From Burkholderiales bacterium PBB3 (GTDB taxonomy: Bacteria > Pseudomonadota > Gammaproteobacteria > Burkholderiales > Burkholderiaceae_C): DNA of 64,000 nucleotides. The stretch lies in the NCBI GenBank assembly GCA_002256115.1, contig NKIK01000017.1:20993-84992 (forward strand). Direction: 5' to 3'. The translations under genes were made by a program, and so were the position numbers. Positions 33,816 to 42,026 of the stretch are shown here, piece after piece; position 1 is the first letter of the stretch; the number at the start of each line of letters is the position of its first letter. A model generated the notes under the pieces. It did no database searches, was not told the origin of the DNA, and saw nothing but the letters and a program-made list of their open reading frames with translations.

Positions 33816-35527
33816 TGCAGCCTGCAGCGCAATCCACCAGGCCCGTGCGGCCTGGTTCCCGCACAGCGGGATTTGGCTTGGGGCTCAGGACGCCGCATTA
33901 CGCGGACTTCCTGGCCGCCAAGCAGCCTGTTGATTGGCTGGAAATCATCACGGATAATTTTTTGGTAGAGGGCGGCAAGCCCTTGCAAATGCTAGACCGT
34001 ATTCGCCAGGATTACCCGATGGCCATGCACGGTGTGGCCATGTCGATTGGTGCGGCGGGCGGTGTGGATGTCGCCTACCTGCAGCGGGTCAAAGCGCTGG
34101 CAGATCGCATCGAGCCGATGTGGGTGTCTGACCACCTGTGTTGGATTGGCCCTGGCCCCGAGCAATTGCATGACCTCTACCCCCTGCCCTACACCGATGA
34201 AGCCGCCCGCCATGTGATTACACAAATCCGGCGCGCACAAGACATCTTGCAGCGCCGCCTGGTGATTGAGAATGTGTCGAGCTATATCAACTTTGCGGGC
34301 AACGCCGCCAGCGAGTGGCAATTTTTAAGCTACATCGCCAACAGCGCCGATTGCCAGCTGCTGGTGGATGTGAACAATATCTATGTCAGCAGCGTGAACC
34401 ACGGCTTTGACCCGCTGGACTACCTGAACGCCCTGCCCCCTGCGCGTGTGCAACAAATCCACCTGGCCGGCCATGCCGACCACGGCAGCTATATCGTTGA
34501 CACCCATGACCACCCGGTGGCCCAGCCGGTGTGGGATTTGTATGCCCAGGCCTGCCAGCGCTTTGGTGCGGTGGCCACGATGATTGAGCGGGACGACGAC
34601 ATACCGCTACTGGCCACACTGCTGCAGGAGCTGGGCATGGCACGCGAGATTGCGGCCCGAGAACTGACACCGCACGATGCACCCGCCCCACTGCAAAATC
34701 AAACGGACGAAGCCGTGGGCATGCAACCCTGGCCTAAGGCCGCAGCCGCAGCGCAGTCCACCGACTTGCAGCAACTACAACGCCAGCTAAGCCACTATGT
34801 GCTGGACCAAGTCGATGCAGCATCGGCCAGCGCAGTGGTCGATCTGCTGCACACCAAGCCCCCGGCCACCAGCGAACAGCGCCTGGGTATTTACCACCAT
34901 GCCTACCGCGCGCGGCTGGCCGAAGTCTTGGCCGACAGCTTTGCCAAAACCAATCTCTACATGGGCTCTGACAGCTTCACTGAAGTGGCCACCGCCTTTG
35001 CAGTGCAGCACCCACCACTCACCCGCAGCTTGGGCCGCTACGGTGCCAACCTGCCCGCCTACCTGGGCACGCTTTACCCCGACAACCCCGAGCTGCGCGA
35101 GCTGGCCCAGTTGGACTGGGACCTGCGCAGCCGCTTTGACGGTGCCGATGCGCCCGCACTAGAAGCCGGTACCGCCGCCACATCTGATTGGCTGAATTGG
35201 CCTGCGCCGCTACACCCCAGCCTGCTGCTGCGCAGCGTTAGCAGTAATGTGGCCCAGCTCTGGCGCGCCATCGATGCGGATGAAGATGTGCCCGAAGTGC
35301 ACATCAGCAACGAGACCAAAACCTTGGCCGTGTGGCGCAAAGAATTGCAGCCGCATTTTCAAACGCTGGACAATGACGAGGCTGCGTTTTTGCAGTGCTT
35401 GGCACAGGGGCAATCGATAGAAGACGCTGCTGCCGCACTCGCAGAAACCACTACGCTCAATGATCCGAAAACCCTGGGCCGCTGGCTGCAAGCATGGTTA
35501 GAGAACGGGCTTCTGCTATCAAAATAG
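33815..35527 (+). CDS. bufBC: Fused MNIO (DUF692) and DUF2063 bufferin-modifying protein
   Basis: A 570-aa fusion of two normally separate proteins. Residues about 20-285 are the MNIO multinuclear iron oxidase (BufB): GFGLGLRTPHYADFL, DWLEIITDNFL, HGVAMSIG, WVSDHLCW, VIENVSSYI, LLVDVNNIYVSSVNHGFD, IHLAGH, DTHDHPV and IERDDD supply the expected His/Asp/Glu metal ligands. A linker rich in Ala, Pro and Gln (about 285-325) leads to the DUF2063 precursor-recognition domain (BufC) with LGIYHHAYRARLAEVLADSF near 356 and a C-terminal winged-helix-like part. One frame is open throughout, so this is a true fusion. The last codons (LLSK, stop) lie in a repeat copy. Function: oxidative modification of BufA Cys residues. 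Confidence 0.93.
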   Translation: MQPAAQSTRPVRPGSRTAGFGLGLRTPHYADFLAAKQPVDWLEIITDNFLVEGGKPLQMLDRIRQDYPMAMHGVAMSIGAAGGVDVAYLQRVKALADRIEPMWVSDHLCWIGPGPEQLHDLYPLPYTDEAARHVITQIRRAQDILQRRLVIENVSSYINFAGNAASEWQFLSYIANSADCQLLVDVNNIYVSSVNHGFDPLDYLNALPPARVQQIHLAGHADHGSYIVDTHDHPVAQPVWDLYAQACQRFGAVATMIERDDDIPLLATLLQELGMAREIAARELTPHDAPAPLQNQTDEAVGMQPWPKAAAAAQSTDLQQLQRQLSHYVLDQVDAASASAVVDLLHTKPPATSEQRLGIYHHAYRARLAEVLADSFAKTNLYMGSDSFTEVATAFAVQHPPLTRSLGRYGANLPAYLGTLYPDNPELRELAQLDWDLRSRFDGADAPALEAGTAATSDWLNWPAPLHPSLLLRSVSSNVAQLWRAIDADEDVPEVHISNETKTLAVWRKELQPHFQTLDNDEAAFLQCLAQGQSIEDAAAALAETTTLNDPKTLGRWLQAWLENGLLLSK

Positions 35528-35560
35528 AAGCTGCTCCCGCACTGTCTATGGCCTGCAAAG
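35514..35560 (+). repeat. Dispersed repeat, copy D (overlaps bufBC stop)
   Basis: TGCTATCAAAATAGAAGCTG leads into a diverged core CTCCCGCACTGTCTATGGCC. The left end encodes the last codons and the stop of bufBC. Confidence 0.8.
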
Positions 35561-35682
35561 TGCAGTGGTATGTGCATTGATATGTGTGCTTACACAACAG
35601 TGTTGAACGTACTGCTATCAATTTTGCGACAATAGGGCACTGGCGAAAATCTTCGTCAGACATACAACAAGGAAATTTCAAA

Positions 35683-36042
35683 ATGGCAACTGCAAAAAAA
35701 TCGGCCCCTAAAGCCGCCACTACCACCAAGAAAATCGCTGCTCCTGCAAAGGCTGCAAAGCCTGTTGCCAAGGTGGCCGCACCGAAGAAGGCTGCCGTCT
35801 CTAAGACTGCTAACGCGATCGCCAAGATCACAGCCAACATCGCCAAGCTGACTGAGCGCAAGAACAAGCTGGCTGCAGAAATCAACACACTGCGTGACCA
35901 ACGCACTGCGTTGAAGGCAGCACCAGCACCTGCTGCTGCGCCTGCAAAAGCGGCAGCCAAGCCAGCCGCTAAGCCAGCAGCCAAAGCTGCTGCACCAGCC
36001 AAGGCCAAGCCAGTTGCCAAGAAAGCAGCCGCCAAGAAGTAA
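35683..36042 (+). CDS. Histone H1-like lysine/alanine-rich protein
   Basis: A 119-aa very basic, low-complexity protein: about a quarter Lys, half Ala/Pro, with AAKPAAKPAAKAAAP-like repeats at both ends and a central helical segment (about 45-78, AKITANIAKLTERKNKLAAE) that has coiled-coil character. It resembles bacterial H1/AlgP-type DNA-binding tails and poly-Lys-Ala phasin-like regulators. It probably binds nucleic acid or polyphosphate nonspecifically. ATG 35683 has AAGGA about 10 bases upstream. It is monocistronic, ending at a strong terminator. Confidence 0.82.
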   Translation: MATAKKSAPKAATTTKKIAAPAKAAKPVAKVAAPKKAAVSKTANAIAKITANIAKLTERKNKLAAEINTLRDQRTALKAAPAPAAAPAKAAAKPAAKPAAKAAAPAKAKPVAKKAAAKK

Positions 36043-36059
36043 GCTTCTTAGCAGCGCTA

Positions 36060-36085
36060 AAAAAAGGCCCCTCGGGGCCTTTTTC
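36060..36085 (+). terminator. Rho-independent terminator after H1-like gene
   Basis: AAAAAGGCCCC-T-CGGGGCCTTTTT forms a perfect GC stem with a U-run, 18 bases after the stop. The A-run on the other side would make it work weakly in reverse too. Confidence 0.92.
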
Positions 36086-36177
36086 TATGCCTGCTTCAAA
36101 TCGGCCAGCATGGAGCCTGTGCTGCTGGCTGGCACACTACCCAGCTTGGCAATGTTTACCCCCTTCAGGAGAACCCC

Positions 36178-36657
36178 ATGGCAAGCAAAAACACAATTTG
36201 TATTTGGTACGACGGCGGCGCGCTGGAGGCTGCAACGTTCTACGCGGAGACATTCTCAGACAGCAAGGTGACTGCGGTACACCACGCTCCCGGCGACTAC
36301 CCCTCGGGCAAGCAAGGCGATGTTTTGACGGTGGAGTTCACCGTGCTGGGCATCCCTTGCCTTGGCTTAAACGGCGGGCCTATGTTTAAACACACCGAGG
36401 CGTTCTCGTTCCAAGTGGCCACCGACGACCAAGCCGAGACTGACCGCCTGTGGAATGCGATTGTGGACAACGGTGGTCAAACGAGCGCCTGCGGCTGGTG
36501 CAAAGACAAATGGGGTCTGTCGTGGCAGATCACACCGCGCGTCCTGATGGAGGCGATTGCAGACCCCGATCCGGCAGCGGCCAAGCGCGCGTTTGCGGCC
36601 ATGATGGAGATGACAAAGATCGACATAGCCACCATCGAAGCCGCGCGGCGCGGCTAA
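36178..36657 (+). CDS. PhnB-like VOC protein
   Basis: A 159-aa member of the PhnB/'3-demethylubiquinone-9 3-methyltransferase' branch of the VOC superfamily; despite the old name these are not proven methyltransferases. KNTICIWYDGGALEAATFYA starts the first module, GIPCLGLNGGPMFKHTEAFS and KWGLSWQITPRVLMEAIADP are diagnostic, as is DPAAAKRAFAAMMEMTKIDI at the C-terminus. AGGAG near 36167 supports ATG 36178. Monocistronic or paired with the hydrolase that follows 17 bases later. Substrate unknown. Confidence 0.92.
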   Translation: MASKNTICIWYDGGALEAATFYAETFSDSKVTAVHHAPGDYPSGKQGDVLTVEFTVLGIPCLGLNGGPMFKHTEAFSFQVATDDQAETDRLWNAIVDNGGQTSACGWCKDKWGLSWQITPRVLMEAIADPDPAAAKRAFAAMMEMTKIDIATIEAARRG

Positions 36658-36674
36658 ACCACCACTTACGCACC

Positions 36675-37718
36675 ATGCGAATCTGCAAAAACTCGGCGCT
36701 CAAAGCCCTCATCCTCTCCTTTCTAGCAAGCACCGCGTTCGCTGCTGACACTGCCCCGCCGTTGATCGATGGCAGCACCTACACACAAGCCCAAAAGCTG
36801 GTGGAAATCGAACCCGGTCGACGGCTCAATCTGTACTGCGCCGGAAACGGATCGCCCACCGTAATTTTTGAGTCCGGTTTGGGTGTGCCGATGAGCAATT
36901 GGGGATTCGTTCAACCCGTGGTGGCGCATAAGACGCGCACTTGCACCTATGACCGTGCGGGTTTGGGTTTTAGCGATGCTGCCAACCGCGCATCTACCAG
37001 CCAACACATCGTTGACGACTTGCATCGCTTGCTCGTTGCCGCAGCCATCAAGCCGCCATATGTGTTGGTCGGCCACTCTAGTGGCGGACTAACGCAGCGG
37101 CTCTTTGCCAGCACCTACCCATCGGAAGTGGTTGGCATGGTGTTGGTAGACCCCTCGGTTGAGAATCAAATGGCAGCCTACCGTTCGCTAGACCCCCAAA
37201 AGCGCACGGCTGAACAGTGGTTTGCGGACACCGTGGAGCCCAATCTAAAGAGTGCAAGGGAATGCGTCGTTGCGGCCAAGGCTGGGCTTGTCGCGGGCAC
37301 CGAGCTATTCAAAAAATGCGTCCCCGAACCCTTTGAGCAGTACAGCAGCGCGGTGAATGCCAGCAATGAGAAAGTCAACATGCAGCCCGCTACCTGGCAA
37401 GCGGTACTCTCTGAAAATGAGCACGTATTCACGACCAGTGCCGACCAAGTGCGCGCAGCGCGGCGCTCCTACGGCAACCTGCCTTTGATCGTGCTCACCA
37501 GCGGCCCACGGCCTCTGCCCAAAGACCCGCTCACCCCAGAAGCACTGGCACTCAGGACAGCGAGAAGAGAAATGTGGGTCAGCCTTCACGCGGCGGTAGC
37601 CAAACTATCCGACCGGGGCGAGCAAGTGATCGTTGAAGGCGCGAAGCACTACATTCAGCTCGACAAGCCGCAGGCGGTTGTCGACGCGATCAGCAAAGTT
37701 TTGGCTATGGTGAAGTAG
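36675..37718 (+). CDS. Secreted alpha/beta hydrolase
   Basis: A 347-aa exported alpha/beta-hydrolase. Signal peptide at about 1-23 (ALKALILSFLASTAFAAD). The core has oxyanion-region VIFESGLGVPMSNW, CTYDRAGLGFSD, nucleophile elbow LVGHSSGGLTQRLFA near residue 132, and the late His in VEGAKHYIQLDKP. ATG 36675 is chosen because it begins the signal peptide; the frame is open further upstream but overlaps the VOC gene. The substrate is not evident; distant relatives include esterases and haloalkane-type hydrolases. Confidence 0.88.
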   Translation: MRICKNSALKALILSFLASTAFAADTAPPLIDGSTYTQAQKLVEIEPGRRLNLYCAGNGSPTVIFESGLGVPMSNWGFVQPVVAHKTRTCTYDRAGLGFSDAANRASTSQHIVDDLHRLLVAAAIKPPYVLVGHSSGGLTQRLFASTYPSEVVGMVLVDPSVENQMAAYRSLDPQKRTAEQWFADTVEPNLKSARECVVAAKAGLVAGTELFKKCVPEPFEQYSSAVNASNEKVNMQPATWQAVLSENEHVFTTSADQVRAARRSYGNLPLIVLTSGPRPLPKDPLTPEALALRTARREMWVSLHAAVAKLSDRGEQVIVEGAKHYIQLDKPQAVVDAISKVLAMVK

Positions 37719-37929
37719 ATGGGGTTGACGCTGACGAGGAGTGGTAATTCTGCTGATAACCCTTACTGCCTCGCTGCAAATTCGAATCTGGGCCAGAAAC
37801 GGCCACTAAGCGTGTGACTGATAGCAGGAGACCAATCCTCCATTAGACCTGCAACCAGATATGAGTCTCTTTGGTGGTGATTGCTATCCAATAGGGTAAT
37901 GAGACCTGCGTATGGAGCTGCCCAGTTCA

Positions 37930-39087
37930 TCATGGCTGTGCCGTCTCAACGATGAACTTGGTCCGCTCATGCAGCTCATCAAAGGTCAGGATGTCGATTC
38001 CTATCATGCTCGCCCGATAAAGCTCAAAGGAACGAAGCTTGTCTTGGTGGACTCCATGCTCACCGACGAACTCGCTCAAGGAGCCTATTACGATGAAAGC
38101 ACGGGGCTTGAAGTTGAAGACGTCTTCACCAGTGAGGTTGCCATCGTCGTCCACCATTCTTTGCATACCATGGAGTTTGTGCATGGCAATTGCCACTGTG
38201 GCTTGAACCTGAGCAACGGCACCGGCCATCTCCTTGGATGGGGCCCAGCATCCTGCTCTGTAGTAGTCTGTGTCCAGCAGTTTAGTTTTGTGATGCTTGA
38301 TTTCGGCAAAGCACAAAGAGTTGATGATTCCCTTGGTCTTCATGACCGCATCGGCTCTTTTACCCCTGTTCAAGAGATCGTAGCCCTGCACGAGCTGCTC
38401 AAGTTTTTTTTCCTCAAAACCGGTCACATAGAAGTAGCTCAGTCCATAGCCAAAAACCCACGGATTTTTCTCAAAGAAAGCCTGCCAAAGTGGCTCGTCG
38501 CCTTTGATTGACTTCTGCTGCTTGCACCGTTCAAAGAACTCAGGGTCCGAAAGAAGCTGCGAGAACACGCCGAGTTGCTTCTTTCTATAGCCGAGGGCCA
38601 CGATGTCGTCTTTGGTGACTTCGGCCCGAATGGCCTCAAGGAAGACTTCCTGATTGTCATGGACCAAAGTTGCCGCTTGGGCCTTGGACAGCACCAATTT
38701 GTGTAACTCGGTATCCGTGATGTTCACTGGACCAGAATGCTTGAACTCCACCTCCGCGATGTCGTTGAGGAAGCCCAACAGCTTAGGAATCTCACTGCCT
38801 ATAAAGGAGAAGTTGGTCCTGTGTGGCTGGCCGTTATTTCCATTGAACTGCTGAAGGGTGAGGACGGTCAGCTTGCGATCATCCTCCAGAAATTTCGCAA
38901 CGATTTCAATCCTGGCAGTTGCCGTGCGGCGAAGGACAACCTCCTTTTTCACCTTTGCATAGTAAGCACCTTCAGAATCGACTACCTTGGATGCGATGCG
39001 AAGAGGGCCATTGATTGTTGGAACCTGCGGACTGATGTAAGTCTTGCCCGTGAGCTTGTTCCGAAAAATCTCCTCTTCGTCAGCCAT
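37930..39087 (-). CDS. sduA: Shedu anti-phage nuclease (SduA, DUF4263)
   Basis: A 385-aa single-gene defence protein. The N-terminal half (to about 190) is a beta-rich variable sensor region; the C-terminal DUF4263 domain has EPLWQAFFEKNPWVFGYGLS followed by GKRADAVMKTKG and the PD-(D/E)xK catalytic signature Asp ... CFAEIKHHKTKLL (E-x-K). Shedu proteins cleave DNA upon phage infection and act alone. I use ATG 39087 (AAGGA 9 bases upstream) rather than GTG 39093. Codon use is less GC-rich than neighbours, and it sits alone in about 800 bases of gene-poor DNA with a repeat copy, consistent with acquisition. Confidence 0.88.
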   Translation of the reverse strand: MADEEEIFRNKLTGKTYISPQVPTINGPLRIASKVVDSEGAYYAKVKKEVVLRRTATARIEIVAKFLEDDRKLTVLTLQQFNGNNGQPHRTNFSFIGSEIPKLLGFLNDIAEVEFKHSGPVNITDTELHKLVLSKAQAATLVHDNQEVFLEAIRAEVTKDDIVALGYRKKQLGVFSQLLSDPEFFERCKQQKSIKGDEPLWQAFFEKNPWVFGYGLSYFYVTGFEEKKLEQLVQGYDLLNRGKRADAVMKTKGIINSLCFAEIKHHKTKLLDTDYYRAGCWAPSKEMAGAVAQVQATVAIAMHKLHGMQRMVDDDGNLTGEDVFNFKPRAFIVIGSLSEFVGEHGVHQDKLRSFELYRASMIGIDILTFDELHERTKFIVETAQP

Positions 39088-39670
39088 CTTCACAATCCTT
39101 TGAGTTCATGCCTAGTGTCGTGCCTACGCCGATGATTGTGCCCCCTCTTAGCATGCTGCCAAAACCATCTATGTTTCTAGAACTGGCTTTTGACCTAGGT
39201 AAGGCGCTGACTCTCCGGCTAGCTGCAGCGTAGCTGAAGTCGTCAGTTTGGATGCCGCTGTGGTTGACCGCTTCGCTGCATTTCCGCCATGGATCGTCCC
39301 GCCGGGCACCTCAATCCTGAATGTCAGCTATCCGGCCGTTAGTCTGGTTGATCGGCGACGGCTTCAGGCCGCAAACCGCCCTTCACCCTGGATGTTGTAG
39401 CTCGCGCATCGCCTTAAGACTCCGGCGACTGGCTCCTTCAAATTGTGGATCACTCACAGCAATTTGCTATCAAAACAGAAGCTGCTCCCGCACTATCCAC
39501 GGCCTGAACGGTTGATTTGGCTTCGAATCCTCTTCGGCTGCGCAATACAAACAACTCCGCACCCCATCACCAGCACACCATCAAGCGCTTGCCCTCAACC
39601 CCCACACCTATACAACACCCCCACTTCGGCATAGACTGACCCAAACCACGGCCCGCCCGGAGCAAGCACC
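39088..39670. other. Gene-poor segment beside the Shedu gene
   Basis: About 580 bases with no ORF I can support on either strand. It contains repeat copy E near its right end and no recognisable integrase, tRNA or direct-repeat boundary. It may be the scar of the insertion that brought in the Shedu gene. Confidence 0.5.
39465..39522 (+). repeat. Dispersed repeat, copy E (fullest copy)
   Basis: TGCTATCAAAACAGAAGC, core GCTCCCGCACTATCCACGG, then CCTGAACGGTTGATTTGGCT. It shows all three parts of the element: left TGCTATC, core, and right ACGGnnnATTTGGCT. Confidence 0.88.
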
Positions 39671-40360
39671 ATGAACATCAACGATTTTGTACAGAACAAT
39701 GCTGCAGGCAAGTACCTGGGCACGGGTGCCAATGCCCCTAAGGCGTCGCGTTTGGATTCCTCCACGCAAGCCGCCCTGGGCAAAGCAGACAAGCGGATTC
39801 AGTCGTCGGTGGACGCCACAACGGCACAGTTGTCGTCGGTGGGCAAGCTCAAGTCTTCAGTGTCAGACGTGCAAGCAGCGTCATTGAATTTGCAAAGGCT
39901 AGACAAAGACAGCACGGCCCTATCCGAGAAAGCGGCTGTCAGCAATTTTGTGAGCGCCTTCAATGCCGCCATCAAAACTGCCAAGACAACGGCTGAAACC
40001 CCAGGCGAAGGGCTGGCCGCCAAAAGCTCCCTGCGCGCGGGCAGGGAGCTGCAAAAGGCCGTGGGTTCTGATGCCACTACCCTTGAATCTCTGAAGGCGC
40101 TGGGCGTCAGCCAAAAAGCAGATGGCAGCTTGGCGCTAGACACCCAGAAGCTGGACGCCAAGCAGAAGACCGATGCCAACGGCGTGCGCGCCACCTTGAA
40201 CCAATTGGGGAAAAGTGTGAACGCCACCGCCACCAACACCTTGGCCGCCAGCGGCAATGTGGGGCTGTCGATCTCGTACCTGAATCTGCGGGCCGATGCG
40301 CTTAAAACGCAGCAGACTCTTGTGGCCTCTGCGGGGTTTAACTTGGGTGGCTACCGGTAG
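39671..40360 (+). CDS. FliD-like helical protein of unknown role
   Basis: A 229-aa Ala/Ser/Lys-rich, mostly helical protein without signal peptide. The segment KADKRIQSSVDATTAQLSSV followed by GKLKSSVSDVQAASLNL resembles the N-terminal coiled part of flagellar cap protein FliD, and the end LSISYLNLRADALKTQQTL has the heptad look of an axial flagellar protein. No flagellar genes are nearby. GGAG at 39657 supports ATG 39671. It may be an orphan axial-protein relative; Bacillus- or phage-type functions cannot be excluded. Confidence 0.72.
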   Translation: MNINDFVQNNAAGKYLGTGANAPKASRLDSSTQAALGKADKRIQSSVDATTAQLSSVGKLKSSVSDVQAASLNLQRLDKDSTALSEKAAVSNFVSAFNAAIKTAKTTAETPGEGLAAKSSLRAGRELQKAVGSDATTLESLKALGVSQKADGSLALDTQKLDAKQKTDANGVRATLNQLGKSVNATATNTLAASGNVGLSISYLNLRADALKTQQTLVASAGFNLGGYR

Positions 40361-40396
40361 GCTGTGCCTGCAGAGCTAGGCTGCTGGACAAGCGAA

Positions 40397-40454
40397 CGCT
40401 ATCAATTGAGTAGCTGCTCCCGCACTATCCACGGCCTCAAACGCTGATTTGACC
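40397..40454 (+). repeat. Dispersed repeat, copy F (overlaps PH gene end)
   Basis: CGCTATCAATTGAGTAGC, core GCTCCCGCACTATCCACGG, CCTCAAACGCTGATTTGACC. Its right end, read on the minus strand, encodes the last residues GQISV and the stop of the PH-domain gene. Confidence 0.85.
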
Positions 40455-42026
40455 CCAAACTTGCGCGCGCAGGCCTTGTGCCACGGCTAGGGGCATGTAG
40501 GGGATCTCTAACGTGCGGTAGGACTTGGAGCCGCCCTGGGCCGTCGCCTGAAAACTGACCACGCCCAGGCGCCGGTCTAGCGGCGAACTGTGCAGGCGCA
40601 GCACATGCAGGCGCGAGGTCTCCACCATCACCCAGCGGCGGTGCCACACCCCACTGCGAAACACCACCACCGGGCCAGCAATGGCGTAGGCGGCAAACTG
40701 TGCCCAGGCGCGCGTGTAGGCCAGCCAGGCCATCAGCGCAGGCACGGCCAGCGCCCAGGCCACTGCGGCGGGCACCCCCAATTGGCCCGCCGTGGCCAGT
40801 GCCAGCAGCGCGCCCACACCCGGCACCAGCCAGCGACCCTGGCTCCACAGGCGGCTGACCCAGGCGGTGTGCAGGGGCTGCCATTGCAACGCGGCCCAGT
40901 CCAACGCAGGCAGGGTGACGGACAACAGCGCCAGGGCCTGGGGCCAGGTGGCTATGGGGGCCAGCTCGGTGAACTGCAAGCTGGGCTCTGCACCCTGACC
41001 GCCACGGCGTCCGCTGGTGCCCCCCGCCACCGTCACGCCCAGGCTGCAACGCTGCATGCGGCGGTGCAGCCAGTTTTCATCAATCTGCCAGCGCTGCAGG
41101 CGGCCCAGCCGCGCGGCAGAGCGCACTTGGGTGGATAGGCCGTGGGCGGCCATCAGTCTCTCGCCCTGGCGCTCTAGCCGAAAGCGGTGGTACCTAAAAA
41201 ACGCCAGCGCAATCGACAGCACGCGGGTTAGCAGCCAAGCCAGCAGCACCAGGCTGGCAATGGCCACGCCCAGCCGCACGGTGTGCGCGGCCTGTACTTC
41301 TTGATTGACTAGGTTGCTGGCCCAACGGCCCATATCCGTCATAGCTCTCACCGCGTGCTTGCGCAGGAATTCACCCTGAAAGGCGGCCCCAAAAGCCACC
41401 GCCACCATCACCATGCCGCGGTTAGACGCAATACCCAGGCGCAGCACTTCAGTCCAGGGCAGCGCGTGCAGCAGCTCGGTGTCGGGAGTGGCGGTAGCTG
41501 CCTGGGGCGTTTCGGTTCCGCCAGGATCGGCGGCGGCCAGCCCCCCTTGTCCCACCTGTCCCGCCCCCAGGTGGTGGGCGCGCAGCAGGGCCTCCAGCGC
41601 TGCAGCGTCTTGCACGCCCAGCACGCGCATCACGGCCTCGGGCTTGCCGCCGCTGGCAGACTCCAGGTGTAGTTCAGTCACATTCAAAAGCCGGTGCAAC
41701 AGCTTGCGCCGTTGGCTGATGTTGTGAATGCGCACAAAAGGGATGTGCCGCTGCGTGCGGCCCAGCAGGCCTTCGCGGATGTGCAGGGTATCGGCATCCA
41801 GCTGGTAGCGGTAGGCCCGGGCTGTTAGCACCAACCACAGCGTGACACCACAGGCCACGGCTGCGGCCACCATGCTGGCGCGGCTCCAGCTACCGCCCAA
41901 AAACAGCAAAGCCACCAGCGGCGCGGCCACCTGGCGGCTCATACCACCCAGCATAAAAAGAAAGGACCAAGGGTGTAGACCCTTGGACTGCGCGGCCTGG
42001 GCCTGCACCGTGTCGGTCTCAGACAT
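40437..42026 (-). CDS. Membrane protein with tandem bacterial PH domains (YdbT-like)
   Basis: A 529-aa YdbT/YdbS-family membrane protein. Membrane pairs at about 30-70 and further near 215-275 and 370-440 alternate with bPH2 domains; RAYRYQLDADTLHIREGLLG followed by QRHIPFVRIHNISQRRKLLH is the signature of the first, FRLERQGERLMAAHGLST of the second, and KSYRTLEIPYMPLAVAQGL the third. In Bacillus, YdbST gives immunity to amylocyclicin-type bacteriocins; in proteobacteria the function is unknown. It overlaps its partner gene by 8 bases. The C-terminus is encoded by a repeat copy. Confidence 0.87.
   Translation of the reverse strand: MSETDTVQAQAAQSKGLHPWSFLFMLGGMSRQVAAPLVALLFLGGSWSRASMVAAAVACGVTLWLVLTARAYRYQLDADTLHIREGLLGRTQRHIPFVRIHNISQRRKLLHRLLNVTELHLESASGGKPEAVMRVLGVQDAAALEALLRAHHLGAGQVGQGGLAAADPGGTETPQAATATPDTELLHALPWTEVLRLGIASNRGMVMVAVAFGAAFQGEFLRKHAVRAMTDMGRWASNLVNQEVQAAHTVRLGVAIASLVLLAWLLTRVLSIALAFFRYHRFRLERQGERLMAAHGLSTQVRSAARLGRLQRWQIDENWLHRRMQRCSLGVTVAGGTSGRRGGQGAEPSLQFTELAPIATWPQALALLSVTLPALDWAALQWQPLHTAWVSRLWSQGRWLVPGVGALLALATAGQLGVPAAVAWALAVPALMAWLAYTRAWAQFAAYAIAGPVVVFRSGVWHRRWVMVETSRLHVLRLHSSPLDRRLGVVSFQATAQGGSKSYRTLEIPYMPLAVAQGLRAQVWGQISV

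Noticed and set aside
36178..36657. Naming this gene as a ubiquinone methyltransferase
   Set aside because: The name derives from old annotation; the sequence is a VOC-fold protein without an S-adenosylmethionine motif.
37719..37929. Attachment-site or integrase remnant beside the Shedu gene
   Set aside because: I saw no direct repeat pairing with 39088-39670, no tRNA end and no recombinase fragment.
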